64,000 nt of DNA from Escallonia rubra (taxonomy: Eukaryota > Streptophyta > Magnoliopsida > Escalloniales > Escalloniaceae), in the NCBI GenBank assembly GCA_033065855.1, contig JAVXUO010000239.1, forward strand, positions 1 through 64,000, written 5' to 3'. A program made the position numbers and the translations under genes. The notes under the pieces are model-generated. The model did not search any database, was not told the DNA's origin, and was given only the letters and a program-made list of their open reading frames with translations. Positions 1 to 12,390 of the stretch are shown piece after piece. How positions within the stretch are numbered: the first letter of the stretch is position 1; every line of letters starts with the position of its first letter.

Positions 1-1817
1 TTTTTTTGCTGCTGAAATTGAAATTTCTTATTTGGAAATAATTATGCATTTAAAAATTATTGTCTCGAGGTGCCTTTTCCTCGATTTTTGAAACCCCGTT
101 ATGAACTCAATCCGATACATTTAAGTTGATTAAAATTATAAGAGAAAGAAGGAACTTCTTTGATTAAATACATAACATTATATAAATTTCAAAGCTTTTA
201 AATAATCATTAAAATTTGAAAAACTTGTTAAATCGAAGAAATATTTGTCTTAGTTTTATTACTTATTAACGAAGATGTATAGTTTGATAGATGGCATGAA
301 TGTGGTTCGTAAGAACTTTAACATGGGCATCGCAGAATCAATACATTCACTATTGTAATAACTTGTCTAACTCTTCACTAATCTACAAACCTCTATTGTG
401 TCAATCGAGTCCATGCGGTCAGTTTGGACTAAAAAAATATGCTAAACCTGTCTCGTTTATGCCACATTATCTGTTCAAGTACAGATTATGATATGAACCG
501 AACTAGTGAACCATTGGTTTTTGACTGGTTGGTCCGGCTCGATTTTGGTAACTATGTTAACGTTTCATTTGGTGCATTGGTTAGTGCACTGTTGATGTCT
601 TTAAGTTTTCAAAAGGAATTCATCGTGTGGTCTCACAAGGATTAAAGCAGGCAACTCCGAACTAGACTGCTCGCATGATCTCACAGATGTCCTCTCCGAC
701 ACCAACGAAACTATGCAACAAAGGGGGTGTAATAATGCTCTTAGATGTGCTCAAACTAACATCACCTAGCGGACAAGAGTAGACCTAACCCCCAATGCTT
801 GCTATTGGAGATTCAACCTCCACGCTTGCCACCAACCAAAACATGTTGATCAAACCCATAAGATATCTTTGCGCCATTGAGTAAGGAAGCTGATTCTGCA
901 GAATATAAGATATAGGAAACCCTAGAAAGCATATAAGAATTGCCTCGCCACCATATTCCAATAGAAACCGGTGGCGGCAGCAGACAGGAGCTAGGTTTTC
1001 GATAGAGGGCAGCAGGTAAAAGGATAAAAAAAAAAAAGCATATTACAAATTTTGGTGACCCTATGATACATCGGACATAAAGAAAATGTCATTCTTGATC
1101 TAATTAGACAGTGAATACTATAATCCTGACGACAAACCACAATGGAGAAAGTGCACTTTACGCTGCAGTTTCAACCCTAAAAGCTTAGCCATCCTGACAT
1201 AGTTGCATGTGCAACTAATCTTTTTCACCTAAATTGCAACAATGCATTGGTTTGGCTTGTCGCCTCTAATCATTTATGTGCCAAGATTAGGGATAAATTG
1301 TCATATGATATAGAACAATAGTGACCGAAATGAGATTGAAGTGTATCAACTTATATAGTGATTGTGACTTCTCGATAGAGCTGTATAGGAACAGAGTTGA
1401 AGTTGAACCGGGCATGATCAAGCTGGATTTGCATATTTTCAGATATGTTCGAACTCGGGCTCGTGTGCATTACTCTCCAAAAATAGATGTTCGAATTCGG
1501 TTCGAGTTCGTTACTAGAAAACTTGGGCTCGACTCTGCTCGTTCGTTTAACCCAATTCAAATCCAACTGTTCAAACCAAATTTGTTTTATCTCAACGGAC
1601 TTATGGAGATTCAGAGAGATGTTGATGCTTTGATCCCACATCTGGCTGGAGATTCATAGTCATAGTGGAAAAGGTGATGCTATGATGTCGTTGGCATAAC
1701 GTGAGAGAGAGAGATTCTTTTTGTGGATGCGTTGTGTAAAAGAGAGGAGAATGTGCATATGCATCTGTAATACTGGGGAAGGGAAGGGAGGAGAAGCCGA
1801 GAAGAAGAGGGAAGTAT
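1..1817. other. Gene-free AT-rich stretch
   Basis: No recognisable gene. Open frames here are short and low in similarity to anything I know. Around 1441-1560 there are repeated GTTCGA/CTCGGGCTCG words of the kind seen in decayed plant repeats. A poly(A) run lies near 1027-1038. Confidence 0.6.
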
Positions 1818-2352
1818 GGGTGAGTACAATTCGGTTTGGGGGTCAAAATCGCAAACCGAACCATTATCATTACCCTCGGTTTGAAAAATTAAGAACCGAA
1901 CCAAACCAAACACCATCACTTTGGACGGTTCGGTTTAGTCGTTTTGATCGATTTGCGCCCATTTAAAGAAGTTTCTTTGCACACTACTTTTGGATCTAAC
2001 AATAATTAAAAATTATAGCCATTTTTTTTAATATTACATATTATATTGTTACATTCGATATTTAAGTGCTCATTGATGTATGAGAAAAAATGAATAAATA
2101 TATAATAGTTATTTGTTACGAAATTTTGTATTATAAGTGTTTTTATTATTTTCTTTTCTTTTAACTTTCAAAATTTGTTTATTGGATTTTTTTTTATCAT
2201 ATATGTGAAATTATCAACGAATGTTACTAAAATAAATTAACATATTATAGATCAATTCAGTTTGATTTGGAATTGGTTTAAAAAATGTGAACCGTGAACC
2301 GAACCGAACTATTAAGATTTTTGGATGGTTTGGATCGGTTTGATACTCACCC
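1818..2352. mobile_element. Non-autonomous TIR element, GGGTGAGTA family, copy 1
   Basis: The left end reads GGGTGAGTACAATTCGG and the right end reads in reverse GGGTGAGTATCAAACCG, so the termini are inverted repeats. The interior is rich in CGGTTCGGTTT-type words. It shares the segment TTTGGACGGTTCGGTTTAG and the following GATCGATTTG and CACAC blocks with a second copy at 7279-7688. There is no coding capacity. I could not find a convincing target-site duplication, so the superfamily is left open. Confidence 0.5.
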
Positions 2353-4929
2353 TAGAGGCCAAGTGTGGATGAGAGGTTATTAGGTTTAGGCTTTTAGGTT
2401 AGGGTTTTTTAAATGGAAAGTAGAGAGTTGGGCTTTATGCTTTGGGCTGTTTGGTTGCATATGGAGTAATGGGCTTGGTTGCGTGTAGGAAATGTTTAGA
2501 TTGTGTACTGGGCTTGGATTTTTTCGGGCTTTAATCTTTAAACATAATTTATAAATGTTTTGTTAAAATCTTTATGTTTTACAAAAAAAATATTAATTTA
2601 TTGTTTGGACGAACTGTTCATGAACACATTCCTGAACACTTTCATATGTTGGTCCTCGACTTGTTTAATAAACGAGCTAAAAAAAGTTATTCATTTCGCT
2701 TCATACATTACAAACGAATATGAACGAGCTCTGGAGGAGACAAACCACGAGCTGGAAATGTACAACCCTACTTCTCGAGATGCATTTTCGATTACTCTCG
2801 CAGTGTGGCAATGGGCATTTAGAGGTTGGGCTTCCAAAAAAAAGCCCATTCCTTATCTTTCACCACGCACAGGACACTTCTGTTGATGGACTTCTAGGCC
2901 TCAATTTCATCTGGGCTGTTCGCCTAACACATCCTACTGACCCAATTAATGACTGTCATGTTCACATTATTCTGGTTCCTTGCCTATAAACTTGGATCAG
3001 TGCGTGTGGCTTCATTCATGCAGCCATAATCTTTGTCAAATATAAGGAGCTTTTCTAGCTCTTTTCTTTCTATTTACTGAGAGTAGTACTTCGCCTTCTT
3101 TCGGCAATTATCCGCTCTGCACTTCGGTATCAAACGATAACTCAAATTTTTATATATTTTTTTTTTGGATTCAACTAGATTCTAGAAACGATTGTCAGTT
3201 GTATTATTGTGAACTAGGACAAAAGAAAGTATGTTATAGATTTACTTTTCAAATTTTAATTGTAGATTGTCACTACATGAACTCTTTTTTCTATCTTGGG
3301 TGGAATTTTATCATTTTGGTGTTAATTTATGTTTCTAATTTAAGTTAATGACATTGACATTCTAACAAGAATAGATATAAAATGTCCAGGAAAACTTGAT
3401 CAAATCATACACTCTTTCCCTTTGGCTTTAGTAAGTCCCTCTTTCTGTCTTCATTGTTGATGTATCTCTTTGCATAACAGATGATTATTTGTATTTGTGG
3501 CAACGAGAGATAGCAAAGAATTCGGAATTTTACTAGACGGTTTAGTTTTCCCTTCAATTTTCTAAATTTAGTTGTTAATTTGGACTTTTTTATGAAAACT
3601 CTGTTCAACTTTATTTTCAAGCTTTATAACAAGTAATTTATAACTCCCGTTTGAACAAAACTCACTTTTTATTTCGTGGAGGCAACGATTCACCCCCAAG
3701 ACCACCTCCCCCCCCCCCGACCTGTAATCACCATGGTCACTACCAGATAATCCATCGTCATTGCTATATCCACCAACGCTTTAATTCATCATCACCCCAC
3801 CAAGGACCTATTTCCACCACTAAGTTGCCACTCGCCAACTCTATTGTTTCCCCCGCCGCCGCCGCCTCCTCTGCCACAGCCAAGAAATTCATTACTGATC
3901 CATCTCCACTATTTACCAATCCAAATTGACCAGTAACTTAAACCATCTACAAATCCAAACTTTTATTCTTCGTCATCATATTCAAATCCACAGAAATTTG
4001 CACGCCTATGCGCGCGCGCGCGCACACCCACCCATCCACTAAATCTCTGCGACCCAAGTGGTTATAACAACAGCAATCTGCTTAATAAATCCGCATATAT
4101 CTCCATCCCATCATTATATCTACTAGTCAAGATGTTAGCTTATTTTGTTTTATTTGGTTTGACTTTTTAGTACACGTATGTATGCCTTCTTTGATTTTCT
4201 ATCGTGCCTTAGGTACATTGGACATGAGTGTTATCCTTTTATATTATGACATTTATGCATTTTTTGTTGTTGTTGCATGCCAGATGGAAATGTCATCCGT
4301 AACAAAACTAAGTCTCTTTACAATAATTTTCTCTTAATCTCAGAAATATAAGTGATAGTCGCGAGAGCATATTTTTCACTTTTTAAGGCAAGGTAATTTC
4401 ATTAACACCAAACGATCATCTACAAGGCGTTACGCAAAAGTCCGACTATATTCTTTGTTTTGCTTCGGGGTCTTGGTGGCCTTCCAAGCACTTGCCTTCA
4501 GCAGCCAACGTGAAAATCAATGTTTTATTCGGACAGCTCTTCCGGAATTTTTAAAGTTTTCCTTGAAGAAATCTGGCTTTTTCTTTTCTTGTCATAGCCA
4601 TTAGACAGCACTAAAATAGCCAAGGACAACCTTCTAACTCTTTCCTTCGACTCTTGCCTTTGTAGTACTGAATTTCATAGCGTCACTCACTTGTCCAGCG
4701 TTAGTAGAGTCCCACGAGTCATGTTCTGTCCAAACTTCTTGTGACCAAACAAACAAAGATGAGGAGATGATTGATGCTTTCTGCATTCGATTAGTGCCTG
4801 CTAAGTTTGATCAATTTTTCTGTTAAGGTTTCTCTTTTTGTAGCTCTGATGCATAAAGGGGTTAGACTTCACGTCCCTCCCACGTTAGTTAACTAATAAT
4901 TAAAACAAACTTGCATTGTCCGCAACATA
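2353..4929. other. Gene-free stretch with low-complexity DNA
   Basis: No gene recognised. 2591-2770 contains GAACGAGCT-type words suggestive of an old repeat. 3690-3930 is CCACC-rich with an 11-C run, and 4011-4022 is an alternating CG run. The remainder is AT-rich and featureless to my eye. Confidence 0.5.
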
Positions 4930-5367
4930 ATGCTGCGGATAGTGAAATTTACCAATTTGCCCATGCTGCCGGACGACTCTAGCTGCCCTCCCCCTATTTG
5001 TCCATGCTTACCACCCGGCTCTTTGCTTCCCTCTGGCATTGTCGCGCTCCGTTGGTTCATCGGTCACCGCCGACGGTGGAGAGAAAGCAACTCTACGTTG
5101 AGGGGCAATTTGGTCAAGAAGGTTGTTCGTCACATTATGCAGAGGACAACGAGAATGTTTAGATACAAGGAAGATTTGGCATGTCCATTGCCGATGAATG
5201 GACGATCAGATTACGTCAGGTCCCATATTTACCACTGCATTTTGGTTATTGACCATGTATACCATATACGCTACAAAGCTTCCATTTGTGGCTGCAAACT
5301 CTCTCCGCACTGGTTTCCACTTGCGAGTCAATATGAAATATTAAGCAATTCTATAAATCTATTTTAG
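4930..5367 (+). other. Unrecognised 145-codon open frame
   Basis: An ATG-initiated frame of 145 codons runs toward the bZIP gene on the opposite strand. The predicted product is proline/cysteine-rich near residues 15-35 and basic in the middle. I recognise no domain, signal peptide or membrane segment. No promoter or splice context supports it, and it may be a chance frame in repeat-derived DNA. It is listed only because it is the longest ATG frame in the gene-free left part. Confidence 0.12.
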
Positions 5368-5784
5368 AAAGTCTAAGACCTGTAAACAAGTAAACCACTT
5401 TTAAAGGGACCCAAGGATTACATAGACTTGAGCAAATTTTTCTGGTCATGCATCACTAGCCAAAGAAAAGATTAATTATCCAAGAGCACCACTGATGATT
5501 AATACAGATATATTTGAATAAGAGCACATTAAGTTTGCTACGAGCCATTCCATGTCAATAGTGACTCATGTACAACCAAAAGCCAGTCCCACAGCCTTTC
5601 ATGACTGATTAACCTAAACAGAACTAGCTGAAAAAAAGAAAAGAAAAAAACTAGCTAAACAGTAAATAATAACAAGAGAAAAGACTACTACTTTATCCCC
5701 TTTCCACTCATTGAAGCCATGAACCAACCAAACACCAAACCAAAAAGGGCACAACCCAACAAGTATTGACCAACTGGGGGGTGA
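5368..5784 (-). other. 3' UTR and downstream flank of the bZIP gene
   Basis: This is the region immediately downstream of the bZIP stop codon. On the minus strand it is T-rich, with several AATAAA-like words, as expected of a plant 3' UTR. No other feature was seen. Confidence 0.4.
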
Positions 5785-6261
5785 TCAGTACTGGAAAATA
5801 TCAGCAGCAGCCATGATGGGTTGTTGGTTAAAGTACATCATGTTCCATGGATTGTTCATGAAGTTCAGATCAGAACTAGCTTGGATTTGCTCAGTCTCAA
5901 ACACGTGATTACTGTTATTGGTGTTGATGTAATCGAGGATATCAGTTAAAGATTGCAGCCTTTGGCTCAGCTCCACCATCTGAGCACTCAAAACAGAGTT
6001 CTCAGCCTCAACATTCACCAAGTGCTGTGCGGTGATGTTGGTGCTTGTGAGGATCTGGTGATTTTCTTTCTTCAGCTGAGTCACTTGAGCCAACAGATCG
6101 TCCAGATGCTGCTGTTTTCTCATCCTGGATCGCCTCGCCGACTCCCGATTCGACAACATTCTCTTCCTTTTCCTTTGGTCCATCACTACTTGCAAGTCCC
6201 CTTCAGAGCCAGAGTTCTGTAGCTTAGATGACCCTGATGAATTCCCACTAGAAGAAGCCAT
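5785..6261 (-). CDS. S1-group bZIP transcription factor (bZIP11/bZIP2/bZIP44 type)
   Basis: A single-exon gene encodes a 158-residue nuclear DNA-binding protein. The basic region lies at about residues 30-50 (QRKRKRMLSNRESARRSRMR) with the invariant N38-x7-R46 contact pair. A leucine zipper follows from about L53 to L105. The N-terminus is serine-rich and the C-terminus ends ADIFQY, as in S1 proteins. AtbZIP11 is, as I recall it, also 158 residues. The open frame continues nine codons upstream of the chosen start without another ATG, so the ATG at 6261 is used. S1 bZIPs heterodimerise with group C bZIPs and bind ACGT motifs in sugar, amino-acid and energy-stress responses. The 5' leader of roughly 640 nt contains the SC-peptide uORF (6465-6590), so translation should fall when sucrose is high. 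The exact S1 paralogue cannot be assigned from the window. Confidence 0.96.
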   Translation of the reverse strand: MASSSGNSSGSSKLQNSGSEGDLQVVMDQRKRKRMLSNRESARRSRMRKQQHLDDLLAQVTQLKKENHQILTSTNITAQHLVNVEAENSVLSAQMVELSQRLQSLTDILDYINTNNSNHVFETEQIQASSDLNFMNNPWNMMYFNQQPIMAAADIFQY

Positions 6262-6464
6262 AGTAGTAGAGTAGTGGATGTACACCAAATAGCTAAATTC
6301 TCAAAACCCCCCCAAAAAAATCACCAATATTCTTGAATCAAAGAACCTTTAGATTAAAAGAAGACGCAGGACCCTGATAACAATTAATTTCAGGATTGTA
6401 GCTAGATATAATTGTAGTTCTAATTTCAAGGATTACAACTAATCGAGATGGATGTTATCTTACT

Positions 6465-6590
6465 TCATGAAAACACGTAAAACCAGTAGAGGAAGACAAC
6501 AGAGAAAGACTGAACAAGATGGGTCCTGCGTCTGAAAGAGGAATTTATCATAAACCCGGATCGTAGGATTTCGCTAAGAACAGGAGACAT
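6465..6590 (-). CDS. Conserved SC-peptide uORF in the bZIP leader
   Basis: A 41-codon ATG frame plus stop lies 203 nt upstream of the bZIP start. The peptide begins MSPVLSEILRSGFMIN and contains RRRTHLVQSFSVVFLYWFY near its end, which is the hallmark of the sucrose-control peptide of S1 bZIP genes. In that family the nascent peptide stalls ribosomes at its own stop codon when sucrose is high and so represses the main ORF (sucrose-induced repression of translation). An internal Met14 matches the second, shorter start known in the family. The uORF ends SerTGA. No ATG occurs between its stop and the bZIP start. What I see is the peptide; the regulatory behaviour is family knowledge. Confidence 0.95.
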   Translation of the reverse strand: MSPVLSEILRSGFMINSSFRRRTHLVQSFSVVFLYWFYVFS

Positions 6591-6624
6591 GAATATCAAA
6601 AGTCAAGCATATCATATGCAGCAT
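6574..6624 (-). promoter_or_regulatory. Upstream AUG/uORF overlapping the SC-peptide uORF
   Basis: The first ATG in the inferred bZIP leader (6624) opens a 16-codon frame with a second in-frame ATG at 6615. It terminates at 6574, inside the SC uORF in another frame. A separate 4-codon frame (MLDF) starts at 6610. Ribosomes using the 6624 start would bypass the SC start at 6590, so this arrangement could tune SC-peptide translation. That role is inferred, not shown. Confidence 0.6.
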
Positions 6625-6928
6625 CTATGGAACAAGATCTTGACAAAAAGGTTTACAAAAACCAAGAATTCCTACAGGGAAACAGGAACTTATAACAAAG
6701 TAACCAAACCCCAGAAATCAAAGCCCAAAAACAACAGAATCTGGCAAGCAAAGAAACTTGAACAACGGAAAAAACAGAGCCAAAGAGAGGGAAACAGAGC
6801 TTAAGATCTAAAACAAAGATCTTGGAGAAAGAGAGGCAGAATAACAACAGCTCAAAAGCTCAAGATCTACAAGGAGCGAAGAGAAGAGAAGAGAAGAGGA
6901 AGAGGTTTTTGGTGTTGAAGAGAGGCTG

Positions 6929-6937
6929 ATTATATAG
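6929..6937 (-). promoter_or_regulatory. TATA box of the bZIP gene
   Basis: CTATATAAT on the minus strand, about 30 nt before a CT-rich stretch (6880-6905) typical of plant transcription starts. This predicts a transcription start near 6900 and a leader of about 640 nt. Confidence 0.65.
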
Positions 6938-7278
6938 AACAAAAAAGGGTGGGCGAGACAACGAAAGGAAGTGCAAGACAATGGGCAGGGAAAATGTAAT
7001 TAATGAAAGGAAAATGCAAGGGGGGGCAGAAAAAGTGTGAAGGGGCTTTGGAATCTCCAAAGAGAGTTGTTGGGTAGAGTGAGAGAGGAGAGGCGTAGAA
7101 GGTGATTGGGCATGTGGGGGGAAGGAGACGAAATTTCCACAACCCTCCAATTCCAGCTGGTGAGAAGACACCGAACTGTACGAACCTCAAATGGCCATGT
7201 CTCCCCAGGTTTTCTTACCCCGTTTTCACCACCTTTGGCTGTAACAATACTGTTACTCTCTACTCTTCTTACTACTAT

Positions 7279-7688
7279 AAATGAATACGATTCGAATCCG
7301 TTCGATTTGAATATCAAACAACAGACTGAATTGTTATTTTTCGAATTTAAACCGAACTAAACCAAGTACTTTGAACGGTTCGGTATAGTTGGCTTAAAGG
7401 TTCGGTTCGATCGGTTCAGATCGATTTGGATCCTTTAAAAAAGTTATCCCTTTACACACTCAAATAATAGATCTAGATATTTAATTCTCTAAATTGTACA
7501 TAATCTCTCTACATTTAATATTTAAGTGTTCGTAATTACATAAGATGTAAGTGGTTCCAAAGAGAAGTCAGTTTAAGATAAGTCAGTTTAAGTTACGTGA
7601 AATCAAACCGTCAATATTTTTAGACGGTTCAAATTGAATCAGTTCGATTTGAATGACTTGAATCGATTTAAACAATTTGGTACTCACC
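7279..7688. mobile_element. Non-autonomous TIR element, GGGTGAGTA family, copy 2 (degenerate)
   Basis: The right end is TACTCACC, matching the right terminus of the copy at 1818-2352. The left end (AATGAATACGATTCG) is a decayed version of the left terminus. The interior shares TTTGAACGGTTCGGTATAG, GATCGATTTGG, TTTAAA-AAGTT and CACAC blocks with copy 1. It lies about 340 bp upstream of the bZIP TATA box. Confidence 0.45.
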
Positions 7689-10600
7689 TGTAACTACTTC
7701 CGATTGTCGTTGTTGTTGACAACCACCGCGTCTAGCTTTTATGGAATTCTTCAAAGGAATCTCACTATACAATTGTTGGCAATGCCAACTGGTAGTCGGT
7801 CAGGTACAACTTTTGTTTATAGTCCCTTAAAACTCACGTGGTGACCATTATTAATCATCATCTTCATGGAATCAAATGTAGAGTATGAGATCTTGAGATT
7901 TCAGGGTTGAGCGGTAAAGCGGGCCTTTCGATGAATTAAACAAACCAAGGAAGACGGGGGGAGGCTAGCAAGAAAAGCCCCTGTGATATAGTTCAAAGTT
8001 CAAAGTTCAAACTAGTGTTCCACTTGAGCGCATATTTTCGATCCCTTTACATACAAAATATGGACTCTCGACACCTATTTTATAACAGAAAAATTTATGT
8101 TAAGTATATTTTAATTACATAGGATTGTGATTAACAAGACCCTTACGACTTGCTAACAAACAAATCAGGAAAGTTAGTCACACTTTGTTTGGTTAATAAA
8201 TGCATTGTATTTGTTTATATTTTTTAATTTGTTAAAAATAAATTATTTCATGAACAATACAATAACTCAATTTTGTTGTTTGGTTAGCAAATATGAATTT
8301 AACTTTCAAATAAATTAGAGCTTAGGCATCAAATCCTGATATGCACATATTTTTTATGAACAAACAAACATAAAAAGAATGCACACATAAGAAGACATTG
8401 TAAAAATAAACAAATAGTCGTCAGATGAAAAATAACCTTGAGGTTCTTATATGAAAAAGAATACAGTCGAACTATATTACAAATAAAGAAAATAGAGAGG
8501 AGGGTATGACACTCGTACGAGAGGAATTTTGAGTTTAATTGCTTGATTTTGAAAAAGTCACAGGACTTGGGATATAAAAAAAAGAATTGTATTTTTTGAA
8601 GTTAGAGATACCAAAAAAATAAATAAAAATGTTTACTCTGAAACATAATCATTTTTTACAATTAGATGAATAGTGTATCAAAACAAAGTGTAAGCCATTA
8701 TCGTCATCGTAACTCTAGTTTATTAGTATTAATTAAATAATTAATTGCACATCGCATTCCATGCAAGTGGCTTCATACTAAAATAAAAGTATCTCATGCT
8801 TTACACTTTGGGCAGCTTATTTAGAACGTGCAGCCAATACCCTTTGACCACTCAAAAAATAAAATTCATTTATTATGATATCAGCGTTAACTAGCCGAGC
8901 CACTAAGCTGACCTCAGTTACAGGGTACTACAGTTTCTTCTTATTTAAGTTTCTGTTTTTGGTATTTAAGGTTTAAACACACACTGCGCGAATTTTTATT
9001 TTGTTAGCGATCACTTGAGAGGTGACATGCCCGATAATACATCCTCGATTACATAAGTGGTACTTGATCTCTAAATCTTTAATAAGAGCTCGCTAAAGTT
9101 ATTAAACTGTTGTTACGCGTTTTCAATATTGTTGCTAAGAATTTCAGTGATGCTCAACTTTCCTTTATTTATCTATCGTTAGTGAAACTCGTCTATTTAC
9201 GTTCTGACACTTTCAAAAAATCTGAGTAGTTGTATTATGCGAGAGTATGATTACGTAGGAACTTCTCTTCCCAACTTGAAGTTCGAACGCCGTCATTACT
9301 GACATTTCTTTACAAGTTTGAGTAGTTGTAGCACTGGGAGTGTGAAACTTGCACATATGGACCTAACTTATATTATCCTATAGAAAGTGTCGCAACCATT
9401 ATGAAAAGATTTAATTTCTTGGTCGTTTTGAGTGTCATGTGGCTCCAAATAGATGATCACATCCTTTATAATGCTTCCACAAAAGAATTCATTTCTTGAT
9501 CGAGACAAGCATGACTCTACGTCAAGTTTCTATGGTTGGCCATCAACTTTAAATAGGGTGCTTTGTAGGCATCAAGCCTATGATTGGAGGTAGAATAGCC
9601 AAAGCCCGAATTAACGCCAAAGTATAGCCTATATGGTGTTAAATTGATCCTCCTTTGTGCAAAAGCTCGAGCACATACTATTGTGTTGGAGGAGTCCATA
9701 ATTTACATGCTCGAGACATTTTTATCTGGCTATTAATTTCGGTTTAATTCGTACCGAATGGTTTGGTAAAAGGGTGATCGAGCTTGCTTTAGCGTCAATT
9801 GAAATTAAGTCTCATATTTGGGCGACATTAATGGAGCGCCCACTGCATTGACCTGGTGCATTTTGTGGAGTATTTTTCCTCCGGGTACTGGCCCGACAAG
9901 GAAGGGACCTAACCTCCTTGACAAGCACCACGCCAATCTAAGGGGTTAATTACTGCTGAATATCTATTGTCACACTGTGTTATGCTTTTTCACATTTATG
10001 TTTTTTAATAAAAAAAAAATTGATTTGTCATTGATAGCGATAAAAATAAAAGTGTGGAACAATATATATATATATATATAATGTGAAAATAGGCGCTTCT
10101 TAATTTACAAGGCTATAAGCCCACGAAATAGAAGAGCCTCTGGCATAGCTCAACGCATTCGTCGCGTCGGTGCCGAGAAAAACAAAGTACCCACCTTTAT
10201 TTTGCATCAATCACGGACATAACACCCGAGAAAACCAAAAACCATAACTGCGTAACGCAATTATTGTTGTTGCACTCGAAAGTTTTGTTGGCCTTTACCA
10301 AGTTTTGTTAATGGTGGATGGAAAGTTGAAATGATGACTCGTGGTCCCTTTTACGGACAAAAACAACACAGAGCAAGGGCAAAGTTTAAAATCCTAAGAG
10401 TTGAGTCGCACCATTTGCAATTTAGTTGAAAGCTGATTTTCAATACCAGAAGGGACACACTGATCACTTTGATTGGTTAGCCCAATCAACTTGGTATAAC
10501 AGGGCATTTAAAAGGAACTTGGTACAGCAGGGGATCCTAAGGGGTGAGATCATTCTTGCTTATTGCATGATATACATCTTGTAATGTAGCACATATGATA

Positions 10601-12343
10601 TTTTGTTTCAGGCGCAATAAGACAAGTGTTTTGACACTATTAATATACTTAGTGAAATTGAATTATACACGTAAATATTTTTTACACGGTTTAGATTATG
10701 TGCAGGAAGTGACGATAGCTTTAAAAACCGACAATAATAAAACCAAAAATTGACTAGAGGTCTGCTGATAAAGCCATGACTAGAGGTTATGGGTTACTGT
10801 TGCTTTGAAACGCGATTATGGCCCATATGCAAAATGTTGCGTTCTTTTAAAACGTAGAAAAGTCATGCCTGAGCTTAAACAATTAAACAATTTATAGTTA
10901 ACGCATTATGCAACTGTTTTGCGTTTGAAAAACGCTTTTGATGGTTTCCAACGCATTGTAGAAGTAGACATTATCAATAAGCAACTCTATATGTTTTTAC
11001 TCAATATTCTAAGAAATCAAACGCAAGTGTCTAGGCCTGAAATACTTCTTGAAAGCGGGCGACGAGTTAAGAGCCACGTATGCTTGACAATAATTTTAAC
11101 TACTTCAATGTTATTGTAACCCAAAAAGAAATTTTTTTTTTTTTTGGTATGTGTGATTAATTTTTTTTCCCAAATATAAATGTGGGAATGCCATCTTAGT
11201 TAAAGTGATCATTGCATCAATGTTGAAGTTATATCTGCTACCAATTCCTAGCACCCTCCCCGGATTTTTTTTTTGTATTAATCAGGAGAATTAAAATTAT
11301 AGCCAAGTTATAAGAGTAAACAAGTTATTTTTTGAAAGTGCTATAGGATAGCTTGTCTTTTCAATTATATGAGTACTTAGGTTACTTTTCAAGACGACCA
11401 ATATAAATGTACATGGGCAAAATAGAGGAGCGAGGGGGAGAAAAAAGAGGTAACTATTGTACCTAATTATAATTCATTCCTGAGAAATCTAATTATATAC
11501 TGTATACAATAAAGTCGAAATTGAGAGAACGTTAATATTCTTTTTCCTGCTTGGCATGTATACCATATTGCCATTTAAAGTTCAATCAATCAAATGAATT
11601 TCACATTTCTCTCCGTATTATGTCACCATGTATCACCAATTAATAAGTTTGCAATTCCACGAATTCCTAAGATTTTGTCAAAACTATATCTCTCTTAATT
11701 TTTTAAATTATGTTTATCTCTCAAGTAAATACTTTCTATTTTTTAGACAAGCACAATATTCTTCTCCAGTTTTTTTTTTAACAAGCCTAATTCGCTTCCT
11801 TTTACTTCATTATGATTCGTATGTATAATTCTATATCTCATTTTATGTTTTATCAATTTTCTATATCCTCTTATTGTATTCTTTTGTAGCCTTTATTAAT
11901 ACAAACCTCCACACGGGTTACTATGATTATCATCATCTGGGAGAGACTATGTATACCTTATTTTACTTCTTCATATATTACTAAAAAGCTAACAATTGTT
12001 ACTAAATTTTATTTCTAAAGATAAAAGGTGATAAAAAAAAAAACCATTTACGAAGGTTAAAGCAACATTTTTGTTATTATTACTTTTACCATTCCTATTT
12101 ATTTTGTCATTACTATTAGACATACAAGACATATAAGTATGCAGTTCTCTAACAAATATTACGATAGTTACTGTTATTATGTGTAACGAACAAAATTCTA
12201 CCCGTATGCATTTTGATACCGAGAAATCAAATTTTAAGACCACGATCGGGACAACAAGGTTTTCAATCCCTTACTACACCATTTTCCTTCACATATATAT
12301 AACAAAGTAGCTGGTTTACATGGGAATTAAAACGGTGATGACA
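7689..12343. other. Gene-free 4.6-kb intergenic stretch
   Basis: No gene or recognisable domain on either strand. The region is AT-rich with scattered homopolymers. A triple AAAGTTC repeat lies at about 7992-8012. 10800-11060 has several AACGC/GCGTTT words in both orientations. A T14 run followed by GGTATG at about 11132-11150 may be another poly(T)-ended insertion, but its flanks are too degenerate to call. Confidence 0.5.
10062..10082. repeat. (AT)n microsatellite
   Basis: About ten AT dinucleotide units, uninterrupted. Confidence 0.95.
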
Positions 12344-12388
12344 GACAAACACATACTTTTTTTTTTTTGAAATGGACAAACACATACT
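12344..12388. repeat. Poly(T) stub between 14-bp direct repeats
   Basis: GACAAACACATACT at 12344-12357 is repeated exactly at 12375-12388. Between them is a run of eleven T followed by GAAATG. This is the layout of a target-primed retroinsertion reduced to its A-tail on the minus strand. Replication slippage is the alternative. Confidence 0.55.
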
Positions 12389-12390
12389 TC

